Positions 9,976-18,071 are shown, counted from the stretch's first letter. The stretch is 25,857 nucleotides of DNA from Deltaproteobacteria bacterium (GCA_015233285.1 JADFYA010000007.1:3072-28928), one strand, 5' to 3'. Made by a program: numbers and translations. Notes: generated by a model not told the origin, from the sequence alone.

Positions 9976-11940
9976 ATGAGGGTCCCCTATTGGAATATCA
10001 GTTATGGTGTTTTGATGGACGTTCTGGCCGTTCCGGTGTTTGCCATCTTTTTTTCCGGCCTCTACAGTCATTACCGAAAGATCCGCAAAGGAACAGAACG
10101 GATAAAACGCATCTCGGATAAGGCGTACGTCAAAAACAGTCCGGTTTTTCTAAAGGAGGTTTTCACCAAGGGTATACTTGGCACCAGAATTTACCGGAAG
10201 CTCTTCACCGGATTGGCTCACGGGCTGGTTTTTGTGGGTATGGCGGTTCTGACCCTCGGCACCATACTCGTCTTTGCCAACGTAACCATAAAGTTGCCTG
10301 TTTTCAGCGGGTCCTTTAATCACTGGTTTATGAGCTTCGGCCTGGATCTCGCGGGGATATCGGCGCTGGCCGGCCTTTTATTCTTTTTCCTCCGCAGGCT
10401 CTTTCCTCCTGATCGGTTGGTTACCCCAAAGGAACGGACCGGCTTTTTTCCGATGATCGGCCTTCTTATCCTGATAATTGCCACCGGCTTTTTGCTGGAA
10501 TCATTGCGTATTCGCTCTTCCGGCCCGGATCCGGGTTCTTTCGTGGGCAATTTCCTCGCCGGCTTTATTCCGGCCAATAGCCAGGTTTTGTCTTACCATC
10601 GTTATGTGTGGTGGTTCCATGGTTTCATAGCGCTTGGTTTTATCGCTTATATCCCATACTCGCCAATGGTTCACATGGTTTTGGCCCCCGTCAACACCGC
10701 ACTGGCCGACCCCAGGCCCGGACCCAAAATGGGCGTTATCGATTTCTCCGGCTTCGATGACGAAGAGGGAGAGGACCTGCCTCCTATGGGCGTGGCCAAG
10801 CTGGGGGATTTCACCCGAAAGCGACTGCTTGATTTCGACACTTGTTTATGGTGCGGCAGATGTCACGAAGTCTGTCCGGCGGCCCAGACTCAACGGCCGC
10901 TTTCTCCTAAAATGGTTGTGGCCACCCTGGCCGAATTTCTCGCCGCTAACCGTTTCACGGACGAACCGGCGGATGTTATAGGTATCGACGCAATTTTTAA
11001 TTGCACGACTTGCGCCGCCTGCATGGAGGCATGTCCGATCAGCATCAACCAACCAAAGGCGATTATGCAACTCAGGCAAAACCTGGTCATGGAAAGGTCT
11101 GAATTGCCCGATCTGATGAGCAAAGCCTACAACAGCTTGGAACAGCGGCGACACCCGTTTTTCGGTACGGGCGCAGGTCCTAAGGATTGGCAAAAGGGAC
11201 TCGATGTTCCGATTTTTGCTGCCGGTAAAACCGAATACCTGCTTTGGGTCGGCTGCGCGGCCACTTATGACGAACGGGCGCAGAAAATCGCCGGCGCAAT
11301 GGTAAAAATTCTTTCTGCCGCCACGGTCTCTTTCGGCATTTTGGCCAAACCCCGTTGTACCGGTGACCCGGCCAAGCAAATGGGAAACGAGTTTCTGTTT
11401 ACCGAGATCGCCCGAGAAAATATAGAGGAATTTGATTCTCTGGGGATCAAGAAAATAATAACGCTCTGTCCGCATTGTTTTAACAGCTTCACTCGCCATT
11501 ACCCGGAGTTGGGCGGCCATTATGAGGTTATTCCCCATTCCGTCCTTATAAGCGATCTTATCGCCGCCAACCGGCTGACGTTGAACAAAAACAGTGAATC
11601 ATTCTGCTTCCATGATCCCTGTTATTTGGCCAGGCGCAACCACATTGAACAACCGCCCCGCCGCGCTCTGGAGGCTATGGGAACGCTTATGGAAATGCCA
11701 AGAGCCAAAAGAGAGAGTTTTTGCTGCGGTGGAGGGGGGGGCAACTACTGGAGCGAATCCACGGGGATTCGGATAAACCAGGTTCGAGCCAGGGAAGCGC
11801 TTGACACCGGCTCAAACCTGATAGCCACCGCCTGCCCATTTTGTCTGTTGATGCTGACCGATGGGTTAAAGAAGTTCACTGAAGACAAGAAGGTTTTCGA
11901 TATCGCGGAACTGGTCGAAGCAAGGTTGAAGCTGGGCTGA
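9976..11940 (+). CDS. Membrane Fe-S oxidoreductase, probable EtfAB:quinone oxidoreductase
   Basis: This is a 654-residue protein. The N-terminal 240 residues hold about five hydrophobic helices of the NarI-like haem-b type. Two 4Fe-4S motifs follow, CLWCGRCHEVCP (from C290) and CTTCAACMEACP (from about C343). Then come two CCG/HdrD-like domains, one with RCTGDP and LCPHC, the other ending in FCCGGGGGNYW near residue 583. This architecture matches the Fe-S oxidoreductases encoded next to etfBA in anaerobic aromatic and fatty-acid degraders, which are thought to pass ETF electrons to menaquinone. Spacing to etfA is three bases. The direct electron acceptor is inferred. Confidence 0.85.
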   Translation: MRVPYWNISYGVLMDVLAVPVFAIFFSGLYSHYRKIRKGTERIKRISDKAYVKNSPVFLKEVFTKGILGTRIYRKLFTGLAHGLVFVGMAVLTLGTILVFANVTIKLPVFSGSFNHWFMSFGLDLAGISALAGLLFFFLRRLFPPDRLVTPKERTGFFPMIGLLILIIATGFLLESLRIRSSGPDPGSFVGNFLAGFIPANSQVLSYHRYVWWFHGFIALGFIAYIPYSPMVHMVLAPVNTALADPRPGPKMGVIDFSGFDDEEGEDLPPMGVAKLGDFTRKRLLDFDTCLWCGRCHEVCPAAQTQRPLSPKMVVATLAEFLAANRFTDEPADVIGIDAIFNCTTCAACMEACPISINQPKAIMQLRQNLVMERSELPDLMSKAYNSLEQRRHPFFGTGAGPKDWQKGLDVPIFAAGKTEYLLWVGCAATYDERAQKIAGAMVKILSAATVSFGILAKPRCTGDPAKQMGNEFLFTEIARENIEEFDSLGIKKIITLCPHCFNSFTRHYPELGGHYEVIPHSVLISDLIAANRLTLNKNSESFCFHDPCYLARRNHIEQPPRRALEAMGTLMEMPRAKRESFCCGGGGGNYWSESTGIRINQVRAREALDTGSNLIATACPFCLLMLTDGLKKFTEDKKVFDIAELVEARLKLG

Positions 11941-11959
11941 TTGGGGAGTTTTTAAGAAT

Positions 11960-12097
11960 GTGGCGAAAAATTGGCATCGATCTTTACGGGTGTCGAGGGC
12001 ATGGGAATTGACCATACTGGAGGTGTACGGGGCCGGGTATTTGACGACTCCCAGGGTCGATATTATTGACCAGGCCGGAGATATAATTAAACGCTGA
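11960..12097 (+). CDS. Possible 45-residue peptide after the Fe-S oxidoreductase
   Basis: A GTG-started frame runs 45 codons and ends in a TGA at 12095-12097. GGGGAG lies upstream and the frame begins 19 bases after the oxidoreductase stop. The sequence is mixed and soluble-looking, with no domain I recognise. It may be a small operon gene, a remnant of a longer gene, or chance. The rest of the convergent gap 11941-12209 shows no supported gene. Confidence 0.2.
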   Translation: MAKNWHRSLRVSRAWELTILEVYGAGYLTTPRVDIIDQAGDIIKR

Positions 12098-12209
12098 AAT
12101 TACAAAAAATCTGATGCCCACCTTCATAAGAGAAGCTACGGAGCGGTCTGGCGATGAAGGAAGAGCCTGTGAATGACACCGGGCAGAAGGGTGGTGATAC
12201 TTAATGCGC

Positions 12210-12740
12210 TTATCCAACTGAATTTAAGGAGACCAGAACAATGGATATTTCAGCTAGTATAAATCCCATGCCGGATCCCACAAGCACATCTGATAAGTAA
12301 TGTTTCGACAAATAAAGTCGACTGAATCCAATGACGCCCGCGGTTGTCAGCAATGGAATCAAAAGTGGCGGGTGCTTTATTCCAACTACTGTGGCAATGG
12401 CAAAAGACCTTAGACTGTGGTGGGAAGGGAATGAATATTTATTCCAGGGCGAGTAACAACGCGTGACATAAGTATTATCAGGCCGGTTCCTTTTGGTCGT
12501 ATACCTGAGCCCAATGATTATGACCAGTCCCATTGACTCCGAAATGATCACAGGCAGAACAATGGAGTAAAACCAATCCGAAAAGCAAAAGAAGGAAAAA
12601 ATATAAACAATAACCCAGATCACCCCATCTGCGGCATGGGTTATCATACTGAAAACCCATTTCAACCGCCTGCTTCTTGTTGCGGCGATGTGGTTTTGCA
12701 GCCCCTGATCGACATCCGTTATGAAGGAGGCGATTTTCAT
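12210..12740 (-). CDS. PAP2-family membrane phosphatase
   Basis: This is a 176-residue, hydrophobic PAP2 (type 2 phosphatidic acid phosphatase) protein with several membrane segments. The three phosphatase motifs are visible: R79 to RP (86-87), FPSHHS (104-109) and SRLYLSKHYLSD (S140, R141, H147, D151). The first residue of motif 1 is Arg rather than the usual Lys. It would remove phosphate from a lipid or polyprenyl diphosphate at the membrane; the substrate is unknown. It follows the kinase-like gene by 55 bases on the same strand, so the two may be co-transcribed. The ribosome site is weak. Confidence 0.8.
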   Translation of the reverse strand: MKIASFITDVDQGLQNHIAATRSRRLKWVFSMITHAADGVIWVIVYIFSFFCFSDWFYSIVLPVIISESMGLVIIIGLRYTTKRNRPDNTYVTRCYSPWNKYSFPSHHSLRSFAIATVVGIKHPPLLIPLLTTAGVIGFSRLYLSKHYLSDVLVGSGMGFILAEISIVLVSLNSVG

Positions 12741-12795
12741 GCGTCTATTTCCAGGTGTCCTATTGGTTGGTTACACAGGTAACTTAACATGATGA

Positions 12796-13629
12796 TTATG
12801 TAAAATAGAGGGATACAAGTGCCTTTTTGAAAGCTGCCGATACCCCGGATAAGATGTCAGGATTATATGCATCAAGCTTGATGTATGGCCATATCCCCTT
12901 CTGCGGCCGTCCGTAACAATATGTGAAGAGCATCTCCTCTTTGCACAATAAATCCAAATCAGTTTCTTTATTCTTGATCATGTCTCGCAACTTTTTGATA
13001 TCTCGGTATCCTCCCTTTGGTCTCAGTTTAATTCTGATCGGACTACCTGTTATCCGAATTTCTTCCCCATCAATTGTTTCAAATGCTACGTCACCAATTT
13101 CTTTTAGTTTAGGGAAATCGAACAGGTCTGCGAGAATTCCCCCTCTGTCTCTTTCAAGGACTCTACTGGCGGCGTCTTCAATGGGACAATCAATGTAAAT
13201 AACGACTTCAAGACGGTCAATATCCTGGCACCGGATAAGCCTGATATTTTCATAAATATAACCAGACTCGAACGGAAATGCATTTATCAACTCCCGCCAG
13301 TAGAGGGTTCTCCAGGTAAGACCGGATCGCGCGGCGAGAGCCCTCCCGAGGGAACTTTTTCCGCTTCCGGGCAGGCCGTCAATCCCGATGGTTTTGGCCG
13401 AGACGCCTTTATCATTTAATATCTTCATTACCTTGTCGGCCCATAATTCAACTGTTGAGATTTCTCGGTAGGGTTTTTCTCTACTTCCCGTGAGAAGTCT
13501 TCTAAGTTGGGCGCGTAGGCTTGACCTGACTGTTTCTCTGGCAAGCAGACTATCAATTGTTGTGACTACAAAGGAAATCGCCGCATCAGGTAGCCCTTTC
13601 TTATATATTTTTTTTATGATGCTGCTCAT
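12796..13629 (-). CDS. Uncharacterised P-loop kinase-like protein
   Basis: This is a 277-residue protein with a clear Walker A motif GLPGSGKSS (85-93) preceded by a beta strand (KTIGID), as in nucleoside, uridine and related small-molecule kinases. A later strand VVIYIDCP followed by RVLERDRGG resembles the lid region of this fold. The N-terminal 60 residues are basic and helical and match nothing I recognise. It is not a typical adenylate, shikimate or APS kinase by motif. It lies between a small membrane-protein gene and a PAP2 phosphatase gene on the same strand. Substrate unknown. Confidence 0.65.
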   Translation of the reverse strand: MSSIIKKIYKKGLPDAAISFVVTTIDSLLARETVRSSLRAQLRRLLTGSREKPYREISTVELWADKVMKILNDKGVSAKTIGIDGLPGSGKSSLGRALAARSGLTWRTLYWRELINAFPFESGYIYENIRLIRCQDIDRLEVVIYIDCPIEDAASRVLERDRGGILADLFDFPKLKEIGDVAFETIDGEEIRITGSPIRIKLRPKGGYRDIKKLRDMIKNKETDLDLLCKEEMLFTYCYGRPQKGIWPYIKLDAYNPDILSGVSAAFKKALVSLYFT

Positions 13630-13732
13630 GTCTGTCCGCCGGTCTCTTGTGCCCTAATACCCAATTCGTCGGCATCTCGTCTCAGCCGGTGTACTGCCGT
13701 AATCCTGGGTCTGGAGTTGGTCTTCCATGTCG

Positions 13733-14113
13733 CTACTCCTTTAAATATGTTGGGATCAGAATTAGTCTCTTCTTGGTTTGTTTCATCTCTGCCGGTGTGT
13801 CCTTCCCCTTATTCATTCTGGCCACATTAATCCCCACTCCGGCCATGCCGCCGCCAGTGAAAGCCTTCATGGCCAAGGCGTGACCCAATATGGCCTTCAA
13901 ACCGAGCAATGGAAATGCTGCCAAACCGGCCACAGTGATCATCGCCCCAACCCCGGCTCCGATAACCGCCGTTCTGCCCAGATGGCCATAGGAATCGGCC
14001 ATCCGGCATGATTCCTTTTCGCCCCTGGCCGTCTTTTTCAAATGCAGTTTACAGAAGTACTGGCTATAACCACGATAGTAGCATTTTTCACACATGGACT
14101 TTTTCTTACTCAC
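13733..14113 (-). CDS. Small Cys-motif plus Gly-rich membrane protein
   Basis: This is a 126-residue protein. The N-terminus has a metal-site pattern CEKC...YFCKLH...SC. It is followed by two Gly/Ala-rich hydrophobic stretches (about residues 47-70 and 78-97) and a basic tail. A GTG at 14113 with GGAGG five bases upstream is the best start. Small Gly-rich membrane proteins are common in magnetosome clusters, but I cannot match this one to a named family. It is separated from the magnetosome-like genes by the 377-bp element. Real gene likely; function unknown. Confidence 0.6.
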   Translation of the reverse strand: MSKKKSMCEKCYYRGYSQYFCKLHLKKTARGEKESCRMADSYGHLGRTAVIGAGVGAMITVAGLAAFPLLGLKAILGHALAMKAFTGGGMAGVGINVARMNKGKDTPAEMKQTKKRLILIPTYLKE

Positions 14114-14208
14114 CTTAACCTCCGTTAGGCGTTTCCATCTACCAACCTAATTGCACCTAAGTTTTGGCTTAATCTTAGCCTCGCTTCATATTGATCTTAT
14201 CAGCGTGG

Positions 14209-14223
14209 GCAATTTCGTCACCA
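14209..14223 (-). promoter_or_regulatory. Candidate sigma54 promoter for the Cys/Gly-rich protein gene
   Basis: On the minus strand the sequence TGGTGACGAAATTGC has the GG-N10-GC spacing and a TTGC -12 element, with T for the usual C after GG. It would start a transcript near 14197 with a leader of about 85 bases to the gene at 14113. Such sites arise by chance, so the call rests on spacing and on the sigma54 activator gene present at 23458-24819. Confidence 0.3.
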
Positions 14224-14318
14224 GATCCGATGGTGTTCCAAAGATCAATGGCACAATGGGACTAGATTACTCCGCCCATATGTCGAGTTCAGTCAGAGCG
14301 GCCTTTGCTGGTGTATCC

Positions 14319-14695
14319 CCAATGTCATTGACTTAAGGGTAGGGTCATCGGATCCTATTCTAATAAATGGTTAATTCCGATGAAGCCCTGAAAGGGCGCT
14401 CTAGGTTAGCCCAGGGCAACGCCCTGGGTAGGGGTGGCGACTATATAAAAACCATGTAATAGTCACATAAAACCGCCGGCAATCCCGTACTTCAGCCGTA
14501 GCCGGACATTCCATTCAGAGGAAATGATTTTGGGGGCCAGCCGACCTCCTGACCATCCCGCTGACACGTAACATGCCGTATTTCCCAGGGCACTGCCCTG
14601 GGCTAACCTAGAGCGCCCCGTTGGGGCTTAATCGGAATGGTCTATTTTAAAAAAAATTAGCTCGTTTGTCCGCACCCTTAAGTCAATGACATTGG
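14319..14695 (+). mobile_element. 377-bp non-coding MITE-like element, copy 1
   Basis: The element has terminal inverted repeats beginning CCAATGTCATTGACTTAAG at both ends. Subterminal palindromes are built on GCGCTCTAGGTTAGCCCAGG and its complement. It is flanked by an exact 8-base direct repeat, GTGTATCC (14311-14318 and 14696-14703), which I read as a target-site duplication. It has no open frame of note and must be moved in trans. A nearly identical copy lies in inverse orientation at 22292-22668. Insertion sits downstream of the polyferredoxin stop and disrupts no gene. Confidence 0.85.
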
Positions 14696-14764
14696 GTGTA
14701 TCCCTCCAAATTCGACGCAAGGCATGAATTATCGCCTCATAGGACGCAGTTTGCCTCAGGTAAC

Positions 14765-15595
14765 TCATTTTGTTTCCTGGGACGAAAACGGAGTGACCAG
14801 TGACACGTGACCGCACCGGGTACATTCCAGGCAACGGATACAATCTTTCGAGTCGAAATCAAGAGATACGTTTAGATCCATGGGGCATTTGGTCTCACAC
14901 ATTTTGCAGCCATCGCAATGGGGTTCAACTTCCAGGCGAACAATACTAACTCTATTGAATAATGACAGAATCGCTCCCATGGGGCAAGCTACCGTGCAAA
15001 ACGGTCTCTTGCTAACCACGAACCAGATCAGGAAACCGGCAAGAATAATCAATCCCACAACAAATATAATCCCTGGCCCTGAAGGTAAGACTGGTCGACC
15101 AGTGGCGGGATTTGTCGGATTCCACAAAGCCCAGGGGATGGCTGCGGTTAACGTCCCGGCCGGGCAAAGTTTAGAGAACCATACTTCCCCGGTCTGATAG
15201 GGGATAACGATTACAAGAAGAGCCAGCACAACATACTTTAGGTAACTCAAGAAGGACGCAATCCGGTACTTGGGGCTTCTGATTTTATACATCAAGTCCT
15301 GTAGGAATCCAAAGGGACAGATCCAGCCACAAGCCATTCTGCCTGTCGTTAGGCCAACCAATCCAATTAGCCCTAACAGATAAAAAGGGATGGACCGAAT
15401 CGCCATAAAATGTTGCAGCGTACCGATCGGACAAGAAAACAAAGCCCCTGGGCAGGCGTAACAGTTCAAAATAGGCACACAGACACCTTTGAGGGCATTC
15501 GTATTCACAGACTTGGTGAAAATTGTACCGAAAAAGCTATTGGTGAGAAAAGTGCTGGTTAACTGGGTTAGAGTTCTTAATTTTGACAGTTTCAT
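14765..15595 (-). CDS. NapH-like membrane polyferredoxin
   Basis: This is a 276-residue membrane protein. About four or five hydrophobic helices alternate with Cys motifs typical of the NapH/NosR/CcoG-type polyferredoxins: NCYACPG and SCPIG (C45, C48, C55), CGWICPFG (C89, C93), CPAG (C144), CTVACPMG (C200, C204). Two clusters follow, CDGCKMCETKCP (227-238) and CIRCLECTRCG (252-262); the second lacks the usual Pro. Such proteins pass electrons across the membrane to periplasmic haem proteins. ATG 15595 is chosen because the conserved fold starts there. The frame is open upstream to a TTG at 15739, but that stretch is made of the hairpin repeat. Confidence 0.8.
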   Translation of the reverse strand: MKLSKLRTLTQLTSTFLTNSFFGTIFTKSVNTNALKGVCVPILNCYACPGALFSCPIGTLQHFMAIRSIPFYLLGLIGLVGLTTGRMACGWICPFGFLQDLMYKIRSPKYRIASFLSYLKYVVLALLVIVIPYQTGEVWFSKLCPAGTLTAAIPWALWNPTNPATGRPVLPSGPGIIFVVGLIILAGFLIWFVVSKRPFCTVACPMGAILSLFNRVSIVRLEVEPHCDGCKMCETKCPMDLNVSLDFDSKDCIRCLECTRCGHVSLVTPFSSQETK

Positions 15596-15695
15596 TGGCC
15601 GCCTGATCCACTCGGTGATTTGTCGATGAAGGGATAGAAGGTACGTCTCTCCCTGAATCAGATCAGGTAAGATAAAAAGACAAGCCTTGATTGAC

Positions 15696-15823
15696 GTTGA
15701 GGTTTCCCGAACCTCATGCTCATGGTTGTGCTCACCCAAATCCGGCAGCTAAGTTGAGGTTCCCCGAACCTCCTGGGGGCATTCAACCAAATCCGGCAGC
15801 CGTGTTGAGGTTCCCCGAACCTC
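15696..15823 (-). repeat. Three hairpin repeats between two genes
   Basis: The 20-base unit GTTGAGGTTCCCCGAACCTC occurs at 15696-15715 (one mismatch), 15753-15772 and 15804-15823. Each forms a stem of seven base pairs with a three-base loop. The spacers share CCAAATCCGGCAGC and resemble the 3' end of the upstream zinc-ribbon gene, so the array looks like repeated duplication of that gene's end. No T-run follows the stems in the direction of transcription, so simple intrinsic termination is not obvious. RNA processing or uneven expression of the two flanking genes is possible. Confidence 0.7.
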
Positions 15824-15833
15824 TAGGAGGCAG

Positions 15834-16226
15834 TCAGCCCATTCCTGCTGCCGGGATCACTCCGGATGAAATACTGTTAAAAGCCATAGCCTGGCCGCAG
15901 ATCGGACAGCAAGCGTTTCCTTGGCCGTCAAAATTTGGCAGCCCCACTGCTCCGTGTTGGGGACAAAGATATTGCCCTGCACCGGAGATTGAGGATGGGG
16001 CCGGAGCAGGTTGGCCAATTGGCAGTGGTTGAGTCCTCGCCGTTGAAGCACCGGGGCTGCCGGCCGCGGCCAACATAAGACTCGAAGCCTGGTTCAGCTC
16101 CTTTTTCCAGGTTCCAAAACCAAATACGGCCCAGTAGATCACGGTCACAATAACGGCCACAGCCGAAATCAACCCGACCAGGGTACCGAATTTCTTGGAA
16201 TCAAGACCAAAATATTGTTGTAACAT
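15834..16226 (-). CDS. Single-span membrane protein with C-terminal zinc-ribbon-like motif
   Basis: This is a 130-residue protein. A hydrophobic helix spans about residues 15-36, then comes a Pro/Ala/Ser-rich linker, then a CPQHG...CPICG pair (about residues 86-112) that looks like a metal site of zinc-ribbon type. It lacks a CxxCH haem site. ATG 16226 has AAGGA upstream. It lies 49 bases after the magnetochrome gene and before the polyferredoxin gene, so it may belong to the same redox assembly. I do not recognise a named family; a membrane-anchored metal-binding role is inference. Confidence 0.62.
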   Translation of the reverse strand: MLQQYFGLDSKKFGTLVGLISAVAVIVTVIYWAVFGFGTWKKELNQASSLMLAAAGSPGASTARTQPLPIGQPAPAPSSISGAGQYLCPQHGAVGLPNFDGQGNACCPICGQAMAFNSISSGVIPAAGMG

Positions 16227-16275
16227 CAATGATTCCTTCGCGTTGTTTTCATGGTTTCCTGTTCTTTAATTACCG

Positions 16276-17814
16276 TTATAAGATCGTCTGACCTGGTTGT
16301 CTTTCGCTGCCTGGTAAAGGTGAGACCTGGGGCGAACTACTCTGGATATTGGTACTGTCCGTATTCATTGGAACAAGACGCCCGGCCAGGAACGCGGCTA
16401 AAACATCTTGAACGCTTCCAGTGACGCCGGAGAAAATGGTCACCTTAAGCATCTGAAGAGACTGTGAGGTATTGGCGCTAAAATTTCCAGCCACCACATT
16501 GCTTATCCCCAGGTCAACCAGATATTGTCCCGTTTTGACACCACGTCCAGCTACGGCCGCACTGGGATTGGTTACAGTGCGATAGGAATTTTGAGCTAAA
16601 TCGTAAATTAGGAAGTATGGGCTGGCTCCAAACTGTGGATAGACTTGATATCCGAGGCCGGGTCCGGCAGCAGCCACGGCCACCTTTCCGTAATTGATCT
16701 TAGCCACAGGCCGTACCTGGCCTTTAAGGGCATTAAGGACGTTCTGTTTCGTCTTGGGCACCCCCAATTGTTCAGCCTGCGTCTCGATCTGGTTCTGGGT
16801 CATGGGAACATTAACATTTGTTCTTGGATTATTGCGGCCTTGAAGAGCGTTAAGAACATCCTGCTGTGTCTTAGGCACTCCCAATTGTTCAGCCTGCGTC
16901 TCGATCTGATTTTGAGTCATTGGAATGTTAACATTTGTTCCCGGATTACTTCGGCCAACATTTGTTCGAGAATTATTTTGACTTTTAAGAGCATTAAGCA
17001 CGTCTTGCCGGGTCTTAGGCACCCCCAGTTGTTCAGCCATGGTCTCAATCTGATTTTGGGTCATCGGAACGTTGGCTGCGGCGGCAGTCAAATTTCCTGG
17101 TGCTCCCAGTGTGCTATTTGGTAACACAAGATAGGCGCTCATTCTTTTGTTGCCACGATAAAGGGTTGCTTTGACCTCGCTACCGGGATCAAGTCCTTTA
17201 AGCGCGTTCTCAAAAGTTGATTGGCTTTCGACCCGGGTTTTTCCCAATCGGATAATCTCATCGCCGGGTTTGAGACCAGCCTGGGCGGCCATAGAGTTGA
17301 TCGCCACCTCAAGAATCAATGCGCCATCTTCGTTAGGCAGGCCCAGTTGCTGCATGGATGCCCTATTAACAGTCTCCACCTTCAACCCCAGACTCTGGGC
17401 GTTAAACTGGTTAAGGGCCGCGGCCTGGGCTTGCGGCTGAGCCTGGAAACCACCGATGACTTTGTGACACAGGAGACAATTGCCCCAGTAGTCATGGGTC
17501 ATTTTGGCCTTGACGGCAATGGGCGGTCCCGTCATCACTTTGGACCCCGGCCCCCCAGCGTCAATTGTAACATGGCACTTGTTGCAGTTGCCCCAATAGG
17601 CATGGGGCATTTTAGCTTTGACCGCAATGGGTGGCCCGGAAGGCACGGCGGCAGTGGCCGCGGCTAAAGACAGGTTCGCCGCCCTATTTGGCTTTATCAC
17701 TAATTGCCACACGGCCCCGGCGATCAAGAGGACTACCAGGGCGATCAACCCGATCAAGGCCGGTTTGAATTCCTTCTTAGAAAATTTGTACTTTTCGATT
17801 TTCATGTTCATCAT
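16276..17814 (-). CDS. Magnetochrome-PDZ-NifX fusion protein (MamE/MamP-like)
   Basis: This is a 512-residue protein. A signal-anchor helix spans about 18-40. Two magnetochrome-type c-haem motifs follow, each with the PPIAVKAKM-x-H-x-YWGNC-xx-CH pattern (C77/C80/H81 and C113/C116/H117). A PDZ domain spans about 141-232, then three repeats of about 29 residues built on PMTQNQIET...QLGVPKT (249-277, 297-324, 336-364). A NifX/dinitrogenase-cofactor-type domain follows at about 372-482. Magnetochrome with PDZ is otherwise the signature of the magnetosome proteins MamE and MamP, which act in iron redox control in the organelle. No trypsin-like domain is present, unlike MamE. Haem-first order differs from MamP as I recall it. 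The NifX fusion is unusual. Confidence 0.85.
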   Translation of the reverse strand: MMNMKIEKYKFSKKEFKPALIGLIALVVLLIAGAVWQLVIKPNRAANLSLAAATAAVPSGPPIAVKAKMPHAYWGNCNKCHVTIDAGGPGSKVMTGPPIAVKAKMTHDYWGNCLLCHKVIGGFQAQPQAQAAALNQFNAQSLGLKVETVNRASMQQLGLPNEDGALILEVAINSMAAQAGLKPGDEIIRLGKTRVESQSTFENALKGLDPGSEVKATLYRGNKRMSAYLVLPNSTLGAPGNLTAAAANVPMTQNQIETMAEQLGVPKTRQDVLNALKSQNNSRTNVGRSNPGTNVNIPMTQNQIETQAEQLGVPKTQQDVLNALQGRNNPRTNVNVPMTQNQIETQAEQLGVPKTKQNVLNALKGQVRPVAKINYGKVAVAAAGPGLGYQVYPQFGASPYFLIYDLAQNSYRTVTNPSAAVAGRGVKTGQYLVDLGISNVVAGNFSANTSQSLQMLKVTIFSGVTGSVQDVLAAFLAGRLVPMNTDSTNIQSSSPQVSPLPGSERQPGQTIL

Positions 17815-17860
17815 CCAAGATGTTAAATGATCTGACTTCCGGTCAGGTCACCCTTTAACT

Positions 17861-18028
17861 CTATTTGGTTACCCTAATTCCGTGAGCAACAAACACCAGC
17901 CCGGCGAATATCAGGGCCGGAGGAAAAAATCCGTTAAAGAAGTCCAATACGGCATAATATTCGTCATAAAGACCATATATCCCTAAAGGAAGAAAGATTA
18001 ACGTCAAGGAATAATTAATTTTTTTCAA
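17861..18028 (-). CDS. Second MamI-like two-helix peptide, no ATG start
   Basis: This frame encodes 55 residues from a TTG at 18028, or about 61 from an ATT at 18046. It has two hydrophobic helices separated by GIYGLYDEYYAVLDFF. The pattern IFLPLGIYGLYDEYY aligns with FFIPLGSWGIFDNYF of the peptide at 19866-20051, so the two are paralogues. Both follow the two-helix layout of MamI, a magnetosome membrane protein. GAGGAAAGG upstream fits the ATT start better than the TTG. Its position between the trihaem cytochrome and the magnetochrome gene, with small gaps, supports a real gene. It has no ATG and would be missed by many gene finders. Confidence 0.55.
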   Translation of the reverse strand: MKKINYSLTLIFLPLGIYGLYDEYYAVLDFFNGFFPPALIFAGLVFVAHGIRVTK

Positions 18029-18071
18029 ATGGGTATCACTAATAATTACCTTTCCTCTCGGGTCGAGCTAT

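Noticed and set aside
11984..12217. 77-codon minus-strand frame between the Fe-S oxidoreductase and PAP2 genes
   Set aside because: It has no ribosome site, overlaps the PAP2 end and its sequence is not protein-like.
15596..15739. N-terminal extension of the polyferredoxin from a TTG start
   Set aside because: The extension is encoded partly by the hairpin repeat, has no homology-like features, and the conserved fold begins at the ATG at 15595.
15696..15823. Possible small CRISPR array
   Set aside because: There are only three palindromic units, the spacers are related to each other and to the neighbouring gene end, and no cas genes are present.
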